Shown here piece after piece: positions 41,703 to 51,621 of a DNA stretch of 64,000 nt (position 1 is its first letter; every line of letters begins with the position of its first letter). A model generated the notes under the pieces. It saw only the letters and a list, made by a program, of their open reading frames with translations, made no database searches and was not told the origin of the DNA. The stretch is taken from positions 93,142 through 157,141 of the forward strand of contig NZ_JVOJ01000037.1 in assembly GCF_001064145.1 (NCBI RefSeq), read 5' to 3'. The translations under genes and the position numbers were made by a program. This DNA is from Sanguibacter keddieii (GTDB lineage Bacteria; Actinomycetota; Actinomycetes; Actinomycetales; Actinomycetaceae).

Positions 41703-42904
41703 CGTCACGACACACGACACTCGCTAATGCTCTGAGGAAAGGCACACGGCACGCCGCGATCGCGTCCGGATGCGTGATTGCGCTGGCAGGCAGCGCATTG
41801 GCAGCCACCCCTACGTACGCAGACGACCGTCAGATCACGGCCGCCGACCAAGCCTACTTCTCGTACTATCACCTGGATGCCGCCCGGGCCAAGGGCTACA
41901 CGGGTAAAGGGGTCACGATCGCTATTATTGACGGCCCTGTTGATGTTTCGGTACCTGAGCTTGCGGGGGCAAACATCGTCGATAAGACACCATGTAGTGT
42001 TGAAGCAACCGATGAGCTAAAAACTCATGGCACTAGCATCGCTTCACTACTCGTGTCCCGAGATTACGGTGTTGTTCCAGATGCTACTTTGTTGTCTTAT
42101 CAGGTGCTCGATCCCACAAGCCGCGTAGGTGACGACTGTTCTTTCCGAAACAACCTACGCCTAACCGATCTCTCTTCGTTAATCAATCACGCCATTAACG
42201 ATGGCGCCTCCATCATCAACTACTCTTCATCAACAAGGGCCCAAGGGAACGATCTAAAGTGGGCCATTGCACGTGCTATGAACCAAGGTGTGTTGATTAC
42301 CGCTTCGGTCGGCAACAATGCGACGGATGAAAATAGTACTCATCTGTCACAGTGGTCTGGTGTTGTGGGTGTTTCCGCTATCGATACAGATGGCAAGTTT
42401 GCTTCCTATTCATCCTGGGGAGAGGGAGTCACAACCACCGCTGTTGGGGGACCCTTCACCGAGCGGAACCTGCTGTTAGGTTCAATCTCCCAGACACAAG
42501 GAACCTCTATCTCTGCCCCAATCGTTGCTGGAGCACTCGCTCAGGCGCGTGCAAAGTGGCCCAATGCAACCGCAAACCAGCTCTTACAGCTGCTCGTCAA
42601 TACGGCTGTTGGTCATGAGAATGGTTGGAATCAATACGGTGGTTATGGTGCGGCGAACCTCGGTGGAATGCTCAACACCGACCCGAGCCAGTACCCCGAC
42701 GAAAACCCCCTGGCCGACAAGGGCGGCGGTACCAGCCCCACCCCCGCGGAGGTCCAGCAGTACGCCGATGGGCTCGTCGATCCCACCGAGATCGCCTTCG
42801 ACAATTCATACGCCTACCGCGGCCTCGACGAATCACAGGCAACCAACAAAGACAACCCCTACCCGACGCACTTGGGCACTAGCCCGAGGTTCCATAGAAA
42901 GTAG
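41696..42904 (+). CDS. Mycosin-like subtilisin (S8) serine protease
   Basis: 402 aa from ATG 41696, overlapping the previous gene; GTG 41699 is an alternative. Signal peptide AIASGCVIALAGSALAATPTYA, cleavage near residue 42. S8 triad: D79 in AIIDGPVD, H111 in KTHGTSIASLL, S271 in TQGTSISAPIVAGA; oxyanion Asn in SVGNNAT (207). Mycosins are type VII-associated proteases, but the C-terminal membrane helix usual for them is not seen; the tail instead ends hydrophilic (THLGTSPRFHRK). The last ~75 codons (from about 42,680) are clearly GC-richer than the rest. Confidence 0.85.
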   Translation: MVTSRHTTLANALRKGTRHAAIASGCVIALAGSALAATPTYADDRQITAADQAYFSYYHLDAARAKGYTGKGVTIAIIDGPVDVSVPELAGANIVDKTPCSVEATDELKTHGTSIASLLVSRDYGVVPDATLLSYQVLDPTSRVGDDCSFRNNLRLTDLSSLINHAINDGASIINYSSSTRAQGNDLKWAIARAMNQGVLITASVGNNATDENSTHLSQWSGVVGVSAIDTDGKFASYSSWGEGVTTTAVGGPFTERNLLLGSISQTQGTSISAPIVAGALAQARAKWPNATANQLLQLLVNTAVGHENGWNQYGGYGAANLGGMLNTDPSQYPDENPLADKGGGTSPTPAEVQQYADGLVDPTEIAFDNSYAYRGLDESQATNKDNPYPTHLGTSPRFHRK

Positions 42905-42919
42905 GGTATGACAACGTCT

Positions 42920-42951
42920 GAGGGGCGCTGGAGTGTTCTCCAGCGCCCCTC
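42920..42951 (+). terminator. Protease terminator, second identical hairpin
   Basis: Identical over all 32 bases to 39476-39507. The two copies bracket the three-gene cassette in direct orientation, 3.4 kb apart. Confidence 0.85.
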
Positions 42952-43004
42952 GCGCTATTGTGAGCACTTACCGCGCGCGTGGTGATACGCGGGTTCTAAA
43001 CACG

Positions 43005-43036
43005 TGTGGGTGCGGGCCAAGCGGCCCGCACCCACA
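43005..43036 (-). terminator. PTS gene terminator
   Basis: Perfect arms TGTGGGTGCGGGCC (43005-43018) and GGCCCGCACCCACA (43023-43036), loop of 4. Located 26 bases beyond the stop of the minus-strand PTS gene. Confidence 0.8.
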
Positions 43037-43061
43037 GCTATGTCAGCGGTGCTCGGAGAGC

Positions 43062-45125
43062 TCATGCCTCCTTGGGGGACACGGTCACGACCGTGTCAGT
43101 GATACCCACCGGGCCGGGGGTGGCCGGGGTGATCTCGCCGAACTTCTTCTTGTTCGTCACGACCATCGGGGTGATTGTGTCGTAGCCGGCCTCGCGGATG
43201 ACATCCCAGTCAACCTCGGCCAGGACGTCGCCGCGCTTGACGATATCGCCCTTGGCGACGCGAGGCGTGAAACCCTTACCCTCCAGCTTCACGGTGTCCA
43301 TGCCGATGTGGATGAGCACCTGGACGCCGGACGCGGACTTGATGCCGTAGGCGTGGCCCGTCGGGAACGCGACCGAGACCTTGCCGTCACACGGGGCAAC
43401 AACCACGGCACCAGCGGCGGGGGACACGGCGATGCCGGGGCCGAGAGCGCCGGCGGCGAAAGCCTCGTCGGCCACGTCCGACAGCGCAACCGTCGTACCC
43501 GCCATGGGGGAGGTGAGCGTCAGGTCAGCCTTCGCCTCGTCGCTGAACTCGGGAGCAGCCTCGGCCACCGGAGCAGCGGCGGGAGCAGCAGCCGGGGCGG
43601 CGGCGGGAGTCGCGGAGACGCCGGCCTTCGCCAGCTCCTTCTTTTCGCGAGCCTCAGCCTTCTGCTCCTTCGTGCGGTAGTCGAAGAAGACGACCATGAG
43701 GAACGCGGTGAAGAACGCGGCGGCAATGCCCAGGCCGTACACGGCCATGGGGGAGAAGACGGGGATCGTCAGCAGCGAGGTGAACACGAAGGTGTGGGTG
43801 ATCGCGCCGCCACCGATACCGATGACCAGACCGCCGGCCACACAGCCGGTGAGCATGAGCGGGTAGATACGCTTGAAACGCAGGTGAATACCGTACAGGG
43901 ACGGCTCCGAAATACCACCGAAGAGGCCGGCGGCGAGGGCACCGGAGGCGGTCTGACGCATGTCGGTGTCGCGGTCGCGGATCGACAGGAAGAGCACGCC
44001 GGCGGTCGCGCCGAAGCACGCGAAGTTCCATGCACCCATGGGGCCCTGGATGAAGTCGGAGTGGGTCGATGCGATGTTGGCCAGCTGCAGGGCGTTGAGC
44101 GGCCAGTGCAGGCCCAGGGGCACCAGGAAGGGGTAGATGATCGGGATGACGATCGCGAAGACGATGGGGGCGTGGCCGTTGAGCCAGGCCAGGCCGCCAC
44201 CGAGGCCGTTGCCGATCCAGATCGACAGGGGGCCGATCAGGAAGGCGGTGAGCGGCATGATGATGATGAAGGAGATGAAGGGGACGAACACCATCTGGAC
44301 GTTCGCGGGGATGATCTTCTTCAGGCCCTTGTAGACCAGAGCCAGAATCGGGACCATCAGCAGCGGCACGAAGACCTGGCCGCCGTAGTCGGACAGCTGC
44401 AGAGGCAGGTGGCCGATCAGCGGAACATTGTCGATCTGGGTCGTGCACTGCAGCAGGTCGTCGTGGCCTTCGACGAGCTGGATGCAGGTGGTGGCGGGGA
44501 ACTTGTTAACGTCGCTCAGGCCCAGGAAGTTGGGTGTGAGCAGCGACAGGATGACGGCCGTGCCGACCCAGGGATCGATGTCCAGCTTCTTGGAGGCATT
44601 GTAGGCGACCATGGCGGGCAGGAAGTAGAAGACCGCGCGCCACATGGAGTTCACGTAGCCCAGCCACACCGGGATGGTCTCGGCGCGTGTGTTGACGACG
44701 CCGAAAGCTTCCAGGACCGCCAGGAACGCAAGGATCAGGGAGGCACCGAGCAGGACGGGCAGCAGCGGGCGGAACGAGTCCGACAGGTACTCGAAGAATG
44801 CGTCGACGAGAGCGTTCTTGCCGCGAGCCTTTGCGCGGGCGGCGGCCTTGACGTCGTCGTTCGAGACTGCGGCGCCCGACTTCATTGACGGCAGGTTGTT
44901 GATCTCGTTGAAGACCGACTGCACGGCACCGCCGATAACGATCTGGTAGCGATCACCCGACTGCGGGACGGCACCGAGGACGCCGTCAATGGCCTCGACT
45001 CGGTCCTTGTCGATGATCGACGCGTCGTTGAGTTCGAAGCGCAGACGCGTCGCGCAGTGGGTGAAGTGGGTGATGTTGCCGGGGCCACCGACCGCATCGA
45101 GGATTTCCTGTGCCGTGTTGGACAC
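43062..45125 (-). CDS. PTS sugar permease EIIBCA, beta-glucoside/sucrose type
   Basis: 687 aa from GTG 45125, with AAGGAG six bases upstream (VSNTAQEILDAVGGPGNITHFTHCATRLRF). EIIB comes first with phosphorylated Cys24 in THCATRLRF. EIIC has about ten helices, ending near residue ~480 (GGISEPSLYGIHLRFKRIYP). An Ala/Pro linker follows, then EIIA with the phospho-His near residue 606 in VLIHIGMDTVKLEGKGF. The B-C-A order and EIIC sequence match the beta-glucoside/sucrose/trehalose branch. It takes up and phosphorylates a sugar using HPr. An 18-bp imperfect palindrome (45181-45198) upstream may be an operator. No regulator gene is adjacent. Confidence 0.92.
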   Translation of the reverse strand: MSNTAQEILDAVGGPGNITHFTHCATRLRFELNDASIIDKDRVEAIDGVLGAVPQSGDRYQIVIGGAVQSVFNEINNLPSMKSGAAVSNDDVKAAARAKARGKNALVDAFFEYLSDSFRPLLPVLLGASLILAFLAVLEAFGVVNTRAETIPVWLGYVNSMWRAVFYFLPAMVAYNASKKLDIDPWVGTAVILSLLTPNFLGLSDVNKFPATTCIQLVEGHDDLLQCTTQIDNVPLIGHLPLQLSDYGGQVFVPLLMVPILALVYKGLKKIIPANVQMVFVPFISFIIIMPLTAFLIGPLSIWIGNGLGGGLAWLNGHAPIVFAIVIPIIYPFLVPLGLHWPLNALQLANIASTHSDFIQGPMGAWNFACFGATAGVLFLSIRDRDTDMRQTASGALAAGLFGGISEPSLYGIHLRFKRIYPLMLTGCVAGGLVIGIGGGAITHTFVFTSLLTIPVFSPMAVYGLGIAAAFFTAFLMVVFFDYRTKEQKAEAREKKELAKAGVSATPAAAPAAAPAAAPVAEAAPEFSDEAKADLTLTSPMAGTTVALSDVADEAFAAGALGPGIAVSPAAGAVVVAPCDGKVSVAFPTGHAYGIKSASGVQVLIHIGMDTVKLEGKGFTPRVAKGDIVKRGDVLAEVDWDVIREAGYDTITPMVVTNKKKFGEITPATPGPVGITDTVVTVSPKEA

Positions 45126-45309
45126 GCGGGACTCCTTCCGTGGATGAAGATTCGACGCTGAATGCGACTCTTGACAATTAGCATGTTTGAACAAATGCTG
45201 AAAGATCCGACGTGGTATCTCACAGTATTTTGCCGGCAATTTATGGTGCTTTGACAGTAACGAGGCCTGGGCCCGTTCTGCGCAGGCGTTTCCCTAGTAA
45301 AATGACCCC

Positions 45310-46614
45310 GTGAATGAGTTTTCCTTGGCGATCCCCGGTGTTGATGGTGGCGATGCGCGTCTCCCGTACGCGTCCGCCGATTCCGAGCGCTGGGTGCCCG
45401 AGGACCACAAGTCCTCCGAGCGCACCGAGTTTGAGCGCGACCGCGCGCGCATCCTCCACTCCTCCGCGCTGCGTCGCCTCGGCGAAAAGACGCAGGTGCT
45501 GGGCCCGATTTCGGACGACTTTGTGCGTACTCGCCTCACGCACTCCCTCGAGGTTGCGCAGGTGGGCCGCGAGCTCGGCAAGGAACTGGGGGCCGACCCG
45601 GACGTCGTGGATGCGGCGTGTCTGTCCCACGACCTCGGGCATCCGCCTTTTGGGCATAACGGCGAGCGCGCCCTGGACGCGGCGGCCGCCTCGATCGGTG
45701 GGTTCGAGGGAAACGCCCAGACCCTGCGCGTCGTCACGCGCCTGGAACCTAAGGTCATCGGCGCGGGAGGCGTGCCCGCGGGCCTGAACCTGACGCGGGC
45801 GACCCTGGACGCGATCTGCAAGTACCCGTGGGTCAAGGCCGGCGGCCCTGACCTGGCCAAGTCGACGCGCAAGTACTCCGTGTACCCCGACGACGCGCCC
45901 GTGTTCGCGTGGATGCGCCAGGGCGCGCCCGCCGGCAGGCGATGCTTGGAGGCCCAGATCATGGACCTCTCGGACGACATCGCCTACTCGGTGCACGACG
46001 TGGAGGACGCGGTCGCGACCCGCAAGCTGGACCCCGCGGACCTCTTCGATGACGCGCACTGCTCGGCGGTCGTGGCCTCGACCCTGGACTGGTACGGGCC
46101 CTCGGTGGCGCGCTCGGACCTGGAGGAGGCCCTCGAACGCATCGTCTCCATGCCCGTGTGGCTGCGCTCCTTCGATGGCTCCTACGCCTCCCTCGCGCAC
46201 CTGAAGGACGCGACGAGTGAGCTGATCGGCCGCTTCTGCTCGGCGACCGTGTCCGCCACGCGCGAGACCTTCGGGCACGAGCCGCTGGGCCGCTACCGCG
46301 CGGACCTGGTGGTGCCGCGCGAGGTTCGCGCCGAGATCCAGATTCTCAAGGGCATGGCCGTCCACTACGTCATGAGCCCGCGCGAGACCGAGCCGGTTTA
46401 CTACCAGCAGCGCACGCTCCTGGCCGACCTCGTCGACGCCCTCTACGAGGCCGGGGCGGACGCCCTGGAACCCGTGTTCGCCGTGCAGTGGCGGGCCGCC
46501 TCCGACGACGGCGTGCGCCTGCGCGCGGTCATCGACCAGGTCGCCTCGCTCACCGACGTGTCGGCCTCCGCGTGGCACGCCCGCTGGTGCGGCATGCTGT
46601 CCTCGCAGCTGTGA
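45310..46614 (+). CDS. dgt: Deoxyguanosine triphosphate triphosphohydrolase-like protein
   Basis: 434 aa, GTG start at 45310. The HD-domain metal ligands are [35 protein letters not shown] and [17 protein letters not shown]. Upstream [27 protein letters not shown] is the family start signature. It hydrolyses dGTP (or other dNTPs) to the nucleoside and triphosphate, tuning dNTP pools. Followed after 46 bases by dnaG, a pairing conserved in actinobacteria. Confidence 0.94.
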   Translation: MNEFSLAIPGVDGGDARLPYASADSERWVPEDHKSSERTEFERDRARILHSSALRRLGEKTQVLGPISDDFVRTRLTHSLEVAQVGRELGKELGADPDVVDAACLSHDLGHPPFGHNGERALDAAAASIGGFEGNAQTLRVVTRLEPKVIGAGGVPAGLNLTRATLDAICKYPWVKAGGPDLAKSTRKYSVYPDDAPVFAWMRQGAPAGRRCLEAQIMDLSDDIAYSVHDVEDAVATRKLDPADLFDDAHCSAVVASTLDWYGPSVARSDLEEALERIVSMPVWLRSFDGSYASLAHLKDATSELIGRFCSATVSATRETFGHEPLGRYRADLVVPREVRAEIQILKGMAVHYVMSPRETEPVYYQQRTLLADLVDALYEAGADALEPVFAVQWRAASDDGVRLRAVIDQVASLTDVSASAWHARWCGMLSSQL

Positions 46615-46660
46615 GCATGATTGGACGCAGACGCGGGCGGGCATCGGTAGACTGAGGGAC

Positions 46661-48631
46661 ATGGCGGGTCTGATTCGTAAGGACGACATCGAAGCGGTAC
46701 GTAACGCAGTGAAGATCGACGAGATCATCGGCGAACACGTAGCGCTGCGACCCGCGGGTATCGGCTCCCTGAAGGGCCTGTGCCCCTTCCACGACGAACG
46801 CACCCCCTCCTTTAACGTGCGCCCCCACCTGGGCATGTTCCACTGCTTCGGATGCGGTGAGAGCGGCGACGTCATCTCCTTCGTGCAAAAGATCGACCAC
46901 CTGCCCTTCACCGAGGCAGTCGAGATGCTGGCGGCGAAGGCCGGGATCACTCTCCACTACGAGGAGGGCGGGGCGCGCGTGCGCACCGAGGAACCGGGCA
47001 AGCGCCAGCGCCTCCTGGACGCCCACCGCGTCGCCGAAGAGTTCTACCAGCGCCAGCTGGCCTCGCCCGAGGCCCATAAGGGCCGCACGTTCCTCGCCGA
47101 GCGCGGCTTCACCCAGGCGATGTGCGCGCATTTCGGGGTCGGCTACGCCCCGGCCTCGTGGGATTCCCTGACGCGCCACCTGCGCTCGAAGGGCTTCACG
47201 GACCAGGAGATTCAGATTTCGGGCCTGGGTTCGCAGGGTAATCGCGGCGTGTACGACCGTTTCCGCGGGCGCCTCGTGTGGCCGATCCGCGACATTACGG
47301 GTGCGACGGTGGGTTTCGGCGCGCGTCGCCTGGACGACAGCGACAAGGAGTCGCCCAAGTACCTCAATACCCCCGAGACGCCGATCTACAAGAAGTCGCA
47401 GCTGCTGTATGGCCTGGACCTGGCGAAGAAGACGATTACCACGGAGCACAAGGTCGTCATCGTCGAGGGCTACACGGACGTCATGGCCGCACACGTCGCG
47501 GGCGTGACGAACGCTGTGGCCACGTGTGGCACCGCCTTTGGCTCCGAGCACGTCAAGATCATTCGCCGTCTGCTGGGCGACCACGCGGATCCTGCCGCCG
47601 GCGTGCTCCTGTCCACGGGACGAGCGCACGGATCGGAGGTCATCTTCACTTTTGACGGCGACAGTGCCGGGCAGAAGGCCGCGCTGCGCGCCTACGGCGA
47701 GGATCAGAACTTCGCGGCCCAGACTTTCGTGGCGGTGGCGCCGGGCGGCCAGGACCCCTGCGACCTGCGTCTGTCCCAGGGCGATCAGGCGATCGTGGAC
47801 CTGGTGAACTCGCGCATCCCGCTCTTTGAATTCGCCATCCGCTCGGTCCTGTCGCAGATGGACCTGCGCAGCGCCGAGGGGCGCGTGCAGGGCCTGCGCG
47901 CCTCGTCCGGCATTGTCGCGCACATCAAGGACCGCGCCCTGCGAGCCGAGTACACGCGCCAGCTGGCCGGCTGGCTCGGCATGGACATCCCCACGGTCGA
48001 GCAGGCGATCCGCGCTGCCGGCCGCGTTGAGGTCATCTCGCACGAGGCGCGCCCGGGCGAGATCGAGATGGCGGGTGCGGGCCGCCCCGTTCCCGCGCCC
48101 GAGCGCCGAGGCCCCGAGGACCCGGTGAGCCGGATTGAGCGCCAGGCTCTCGAGGCTGTCCTCCAGCACCCGCTGTACGCCGTGGGTTCGGGCTTCGAGG
48201 AGCTCGACGGGCAGTCCTTCACCGTGCCCACGCACCGCGCCGTCCACGACGCGATCCGTGCGGTCGGCGGGCTCGACGCCTTCACGCAGATGATGCGTCA
48301 GGCCGAGGCCCACTTCGGCCCGGGCGAAAACGCTACCCTCGCGGCCTCGCGCCACTTCGTCCAGGTGGTCCTCGAGACCGCCGGCGAGTTCATCGGCCCC
48401 GCCGTCACCCAGCTGGCCGTCGCGCCACTGCCCGTCGCGGGTGAGGCCGACGTGCGCTCGTACTGTCGCGGCGTGGTCGCGGCGATGGTGCGCATGGACC
48501 TGACCCGCAAGCTCGGCGAGGCCCGCGCGGCCCTGTCGCGCTTGAGCGAGGACGCCCCCACCTACTCCGACATGTTCCGGGAGCTTATGCGCCTGGAGCA
48601 ACGCCGGCAAAACTACACCGAAAGGGACTAA
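46661..48631 (+). CDS. dnaG: DNA primase
   Basis: 656 aa. Zinc-binding N-terminus: [40 protein letters not shown] domain: [30 protein letters not shown] (with catalytic Glu) and [17 protein letters not shown] (metal-binding Asp). The DnaB-interacting C-terminal region ends at residue 656. It synthesises the RNA primers for lagging-strand replication. It is 4 bases upstream of luxS. Confidence 0.96.
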   Translation: MAGLIRKDDIEAVRNAVKIDEIIGEHVALRPAGIGSLKGLCPFHDERTPSFNVRPHLGMFHCFGCGESGDVISFVQKIDHLPFTEAVEMLAAKAGITLHYEEGGARVRTEEPGKRQRLLDAHRVAEEFYQRQLASPEAHKGRTFLAERGFTQAMCAHFGVGYAPASWDSLTRHLRSKGFTDQEIQISGLGSQGNRGVYDRFRGRLVWPIRDITGATVGFGARRLDDSDKESPKYLNTPETPIYKKSQLLYGLDLAKKTITTEHKVVIVEGYTDVMAAHVAGVTNAVATCGTAFGSEHVKIIRRLLGDHADPAAGVLLSTGRAHGSEVIFTFDGDSAGQKAALRAYGEDQNFAAQTFVAVAPGGQDPCDLRLSQGDQAIVDLVNSRIPLFEFAIRSVLSQMDLRSAEGRVQGLRASSGIVAHIKDRALRAEYTRQLAGWLGMDIPTVEQAIRAAGRVEVISHEARPGEIEMAGAGRPVPAPERRGPEDPVSRIERQALEAVLQHPLYAVGSGFEELDGQSFTVPTHRAVHDAIRAVGGLDAFTQMMRQAEAHFGPGENATLAASRHFVQVVLETAGEFIGPAVTQLAVAPLPVAGEADVRSYCRGVVAAMVRMDLTRKLGEARAALSRLSEDAPTYSDMFRELMRLEQRRQNYTERD

Positions 48632-48634
48632 CCG

Positions 48635-49114
48635 ATGGCTGAAGTTGAGAGCTTTACCCTGGACCACACGGCAGTGAAGGCGCCCTACGTGCGCCTCATC
48701 AACGTGGAAGCCGGCCCGAAGGGCGACCAGATTTCGAACTTCGACGTGCGCCTCCTCCAGCCCAATGCCGGGGAGATCCCGACCTCGGGCCTGCACACGA
48801 TCGAGCACCTGCTGGCCTCCCTGCTGCGCGACCGCATCGACGGCGTCATCGACTGCTCGCCGTTCGGTTGCCGCACGGGCTTCCACCTCATCATGTGGGG
48901 CACCCCCTCGGTGCGTGAGGTGACCGAGGCGCTGGCCTCCTCCCTGCACGCGATCGCCGAGGAAGTCACCTGGGAGGACGTGCCCGGCACCGATGCCTAC
49001 TCGTGCGGCAACTACCGCGACCACTCGCTGTTCAGCGCCCGCGAGTGGAGCCGCGCGATCCTCGAGCAGGGCTTCTCCCTCGATGCCTTCGAGCGCGTCG
49101 ACGTGATCCACTGA
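48635..49114 (+). CDS. luxS: S-ribosylhomocysteine lyase
   Basis: 159 aa, standard length. Metal ligands are H54 and H58 in HTIEH and C124 in YSCGNY; catalytic Cys79 lies in [12 protein letters not shown] and Glu57 within the HTIEH motif. LuxS cleaves S-ribosylhomocysteine to homocysteine and DPD, the precursor of AI-2, so it serves both methyl recycling and quorum signalling. Starts 4 bases after dnaG, hence probably co-transcribed; a hairpin terminator follows. Confidence 0.97.
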   Translation: MAEVESFTLDHTAVKAPYVRLINVEAGPKGDQISNFDVRLLQPNAGEIPTSGLHTIEHLLASLLRDRIDGVIDCSPFGCRTGFHLIMWGTPSVREVTEALASSLHAIAEEVTWEDVPGTDAYSCGNYRDHSLFSAREWSRAILEQGFSLDAFERVDVIH

Positions 49115-49139
49115 TTTCGGGCGTTCGCCTGAACATAGA

Positions 49140-49166
49140 AGCGGGACCCCGGTGAGGGGTCCCGCT
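49140..49166 (+). terminator. luxS terminator
   Basis: Perfect arms AGCGGGACCCC (49140-49150) and GGGGTCCCGCT (49156-49166), loop of 5. Confidence 0.8.
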
Positions 49167-49229
49167 GTTGCTTGAGAATGCGCAGGCGAGGGGAGCGTAC
49201 CTCCGCGAGAGATGCCCCAGCCTCGTTGA

Positions 49230-49727
49230 TCAGTCGAGACCGACCGCGTCGCGCACGCGGGCCTCCAGAGTATCCGCCTCGCGCTGCCCGTCGGCATCCA
49301 GCGGCCCGTCGGCCGTCAACACCGAGAAGAGCCCGTCCTCGCCGCGGCGCACCCATGCCGTCACCGTCGTCCCGTTGCGCACCTCCACCTGAGAATGCAG
49401 GACGATCGAGCGGTTCACGAACTCGCTCGTATGACGCATGAAGTCCTCCGGGTCGCCCTTCCCGCGCCCCGCCAGGGCCGGGCGGGCCGGATCCACCCAC
49501 TCCAGGGCGAAAAGCGAGCCCTCGGCCTCCCAGCGCGCCCGGGCCACGTCGTACCAGGGGAACACCTCGGGCGCAGGCTCTCCATCCCCGGACGAGGCCT
49601 CGGCACCGAACACGTACAGGCCTGACTTCGCGGCCACCATCCAGCGCCCATCCTCCAGCTCCAGGCCGGGGGAGCGGCGCTCGCGGGAGGGCAGGGCGGA
49701 GGTCAGAGAGTCAGGCGCAGTCGTCAT
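49230..49727 (-). CDS. Conserved hypothetical protein
   Basis: 165 aa, convergent to luxS. The N-terminal part (MTTAPDSLTSALPSRERRSPGLELEDGRWMVAAKSGLYVF) and the later TTVTAWVRRGEDGLFSVLTADGPLD show an even, soluble protein without membrane helices or signal peptide. It has the look of an actinobacterial conserved hypothetical family, but no catalytic motif could be recognised. Function unknown. Confidence 0.65.
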   Translation of the reverse strand: MTTAPDSLTSALPSRERRSPGLELEDGRWMVAAKSGLYVFGAEASSGDGEPAPEVFPWYDVARARWEAEGSLFALEWVDPARPALAGRGKGDPEDFMRHTSEFVNRSIVLHSQVEVRNGTTVTAWVRRGEDGLFSVLTADGPLDADGQREADTLEARVRDAVGLD

Positions 49728-49774
49728 GCGTTGATCGTATCCTTTCGTTAGAAATCGCGCGCACAGACCTATGC

Positions 49775-49799
49775 CGTACGTGAAAGCGTACGTTATGAT
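49775..49799 (+). promoter_or_regulatory. yefM-yoeB promoter with operator
   Basis: CGTACG (49775-49780) and CGTACG (49787-49792) are spaced by TGAAAG just before a TATGAT -10 box (49794-49799), 20 bases upstream of the yefM ATG. YefM-type antitoxins repress through paired palindromic cores such as TGTACA, so this is the expected autoregulatory site. Confidence 0.65.
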
Positions 49800-49819
49800 G
49801 GTGGTGGAAAGGGATAATC

Positions 49820-50062
49820 ATGACTGCTGTGAGTGCTACTGCCGCCCGCTCGAACCTGTATCGGCTCATCGACACCGTGAATGAGGAGTCGACCCCGATC
49901 ACGATCACCGGACGTCGCGGAAACGCTGTCCTCATCGGCGAGGCCGACTGGTCCGCCATTCAGGAAACCCTCTACCTGCAGGGAATTCCCGGAATGACGG
50001 ACAGCCTGAAGGAAGCCGCTCGCGAAGACCTTGACGACGCGCTCGACGACGTGGAGTGGTAG
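49820..50062 (+). CDS. yefM: Antitoxin YefM
   Basis: 80 aa. The Phd/YefM N-terminus is MTAVSATAARSNLYRLIDTVNEESTPITITGRRGNAVLIGEADWSAIQETLYL, followed by the toxin-binding C-terminus (GMTDSLKEAAREDLDDALDDVEW). GAAAGG precedes the ATG. Paired with yoeB two bases downstream. Confidence 0.9.
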   Translation: MTAVSATAARSNLYRLIDTVNEESTPITITGRRGNAVLIGEADWSAIQETLYLQGIPGMTDSLKEAAREDLDDALDDVEW

Positions 50063-50064
50063 CG

Positions 50065-50325
50065 ATGTGGCGCGTCGTTTTCTCCAAACAGGCCGCGAAG
50101 GATGCGAAGAAGCTCTCCGCCAGCGGCCTCAAGGCGAAAGCTCAAAGCCTCATCGAGGTTCTGACAGAGGATCCGTTTGCGACGCCTCCGCGCTACGAGC
50201 GCCTCGTGGGCGACCTCGCCGGGATGTACTCGCGCAGAATTAATGTTCAGCACAGGCTCGTCTACGAGGTGTTCGAAGAAGAACGCACCGTCCGCGTCCT
50301 GCGTATGTGGACCCACTACGAGTGA
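50065..50325 (+). CDS. yoeB: mRNA interferase toxin YoeB
   Basis: 86 aa from ATG 50065, two bases after the yefM stop (a GTG at 50056 is upstream but overlaps). The family residues are clear: VVFSKQAAKDAKKLSASGL, PPRYERLVGDLAGMYSRRINVQHRLVYEVFEEERTVRVLRMWTHY, with the C-terminal W-x-H-Y. YoeB is a ribosome-dependent endoribonuclease neutralised by YefM. The pair was likely acquired as a stress or plasmid-type module. Confidence 0.92.
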   Translation: MWRVVFSKQAAKDAKKLSASGLKAKAQSLIEVLTEDPFATPPRYERLVGDLAGMYSRRINVQHRLVYEVFEEERTVRVLRMWTHYE

Positions 50326-50454
50326 GTCGTCCTGTGGGGTGAGAACGTCCACAGGGGCGGGGGAGTGGGTCACATGCCGAAATCAATCGGCCACAATGCG
50401 GACGGCGGGCATATTCTGGCTTCATCTTTGTGAAAGACCACGACAGGAGACCTC

Positions 50455-51603
50455 ATGGCATCGATGCAGCACACCCCCACGGAACTTGAGGCTGCCGGCG
50501 ACCTGGTACTTCCCGGCGCCGACGAGCTGGCCGGTCGTTTCCCCCTGACCCACAACCTTCACCCGGCGACGCCCGAAGAATACAACGAGATCATGTCGAC
50601 CCTGGCCTTCGGCAAGAAGTTCACGGACCACATGGCCCACATGCGCTGGACCCGCGAGGGTGGCTGGGACGACCGCGAGGTCATCCCCTACGGCCCCCTC
50701 GAGCTGACCCCCGGCACCTCCGTCTTCCACTACTGCCAGTCCGTCTTCGAAGGCATCAAGGCCTACAAGCGCGAGGACGGCTCCGTGTGGACATTCCGCC
50801 CCGGCTACAACGCCGCGCGCCTGAACCACTCGGCCCGTCGCCTGGCTCTGCCCGAGCTGAGCCGCGAGGACTTCGTGGCCTCCCTCGTGGACTACGTGCG
50901 CGCCGACGTGAAGTGGGTTCCCGACGTCGATGGCTCGTCGCTGTACCTGCGTCCCTTCATGTTCGCCTCCGAGGAGTTCGTGGGCGTCCATCCCGCCGGC
51001 GTCGTCGACTACTACGTCATCGGCTCTCCTTCGGGCCCCTACTTCAAGGGCGGCCTGTCGGGCGTTGCCATCTGGGTGGAGCGCGAGTACCACCGCGCCG
51101 GCCCCGGTGGCACCGGCAGCGCCAAGGCGGGCGGCAACTACGCGGCCTCCCTGCTGCCCCAGATCCAGGCCGAGGCCAAGGGCTTCTCCCAGGTCTGCTT
51201 CCTGGACACCTACGAGGGCAAGTACCTCGAGGAGCTGGGCGGCATGAACATGTTCGTCGTCATGGCCGACGGAACGATCCGCACCCCCGAGCTCACCGGC
51301 GTCATCCTCGAGGGCGGCACGCGCAGCGCGATCCTGCGCATGCTGCGCGACCAGGGCGTGGACGTGCGCGAGGAGAAGATCGCCCTGTCCGAGGTCGTGG
51401 ACGGCATCCGCTCGGGAGCCGTCGCCGAGGTCTTCGCCTGTGGCACCGCCGCCGTGGTCACCCCGATCACGCGCCTGGCTGGCGACGACTTCGACGTGGA
51501 GATCGCGGTGGGGGACAAGACCCGCGAGATCCACAAGCGTCTCACCGACATCCAGTGGGGTCGCGCCGAGGACCCCTACGGCTGGACGTACCGCCTGGTC
51601 TGA
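50455..51603 (+). CDS. ilvE: Branched-chain amino acid aminotransferase
   Basis: 382 aa, start ATG at 50455. Class IV fold signatures: FHYCQSVFEGIKAYKREDGSVWTFRP, YLRPFMFASEEFVG, the PLP lysine in SAKAGGNYAASLLPQ, LEELGGMNMFVV and ILRMLRDQGVDVREEKIALSEV, FACGTAAVVTPI. It transfers amino groups to and from the 2-keto acids of leucine, isoleucine and valine. Related steps in the window are leuA (18.7 kb) and ilvD (62.6 kb). Terminated by a GGCCTCGT-family hairpin. Confidence 0.95.
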   Translation: MASMQHTPTELEAAGDLVLPGADELAGRFPLTHNLHPATPEEYNEIMSTLAFGKKFTDHMAHMRWTREGGWDDREVIPYGPLELTPGTSVFHYCQSVFEGIKAYKREDGSVWTFRPGYNAARLNHSARRLALPELSREDFVASLVDYVRADVKWVPDVDGSSLYLRPFMFASEEFVGVHPAGVVDYYVIGSPSGPYFKGGLSGVAIWVEREYHRAGPGGTGSAKAGGNYAASLLPQIQAEAKGFSQVCFLDTYEGKYLEELGGMNMFVVMADGTIRTPELTGVILEGGTRSAILRMLRDQGVDVREEKIALSEVVDGIRSGAVAEVFACGTAAVVTPITRLAGDDFDVEIAVGDKTREIHKRLTDIQWGRAEDPYGWTYRLV

Positions 51604-51621
51604 GCATGATCGCTTGAGGGA

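Noticed and set aside
46550-49297. 915-aa minus-strand open frame antisense to dnaG and luxS
   Set aside because: GC-rich codon bias keeps the antisense frame open; dnaG and luxS motifs are certain on the plus strand.
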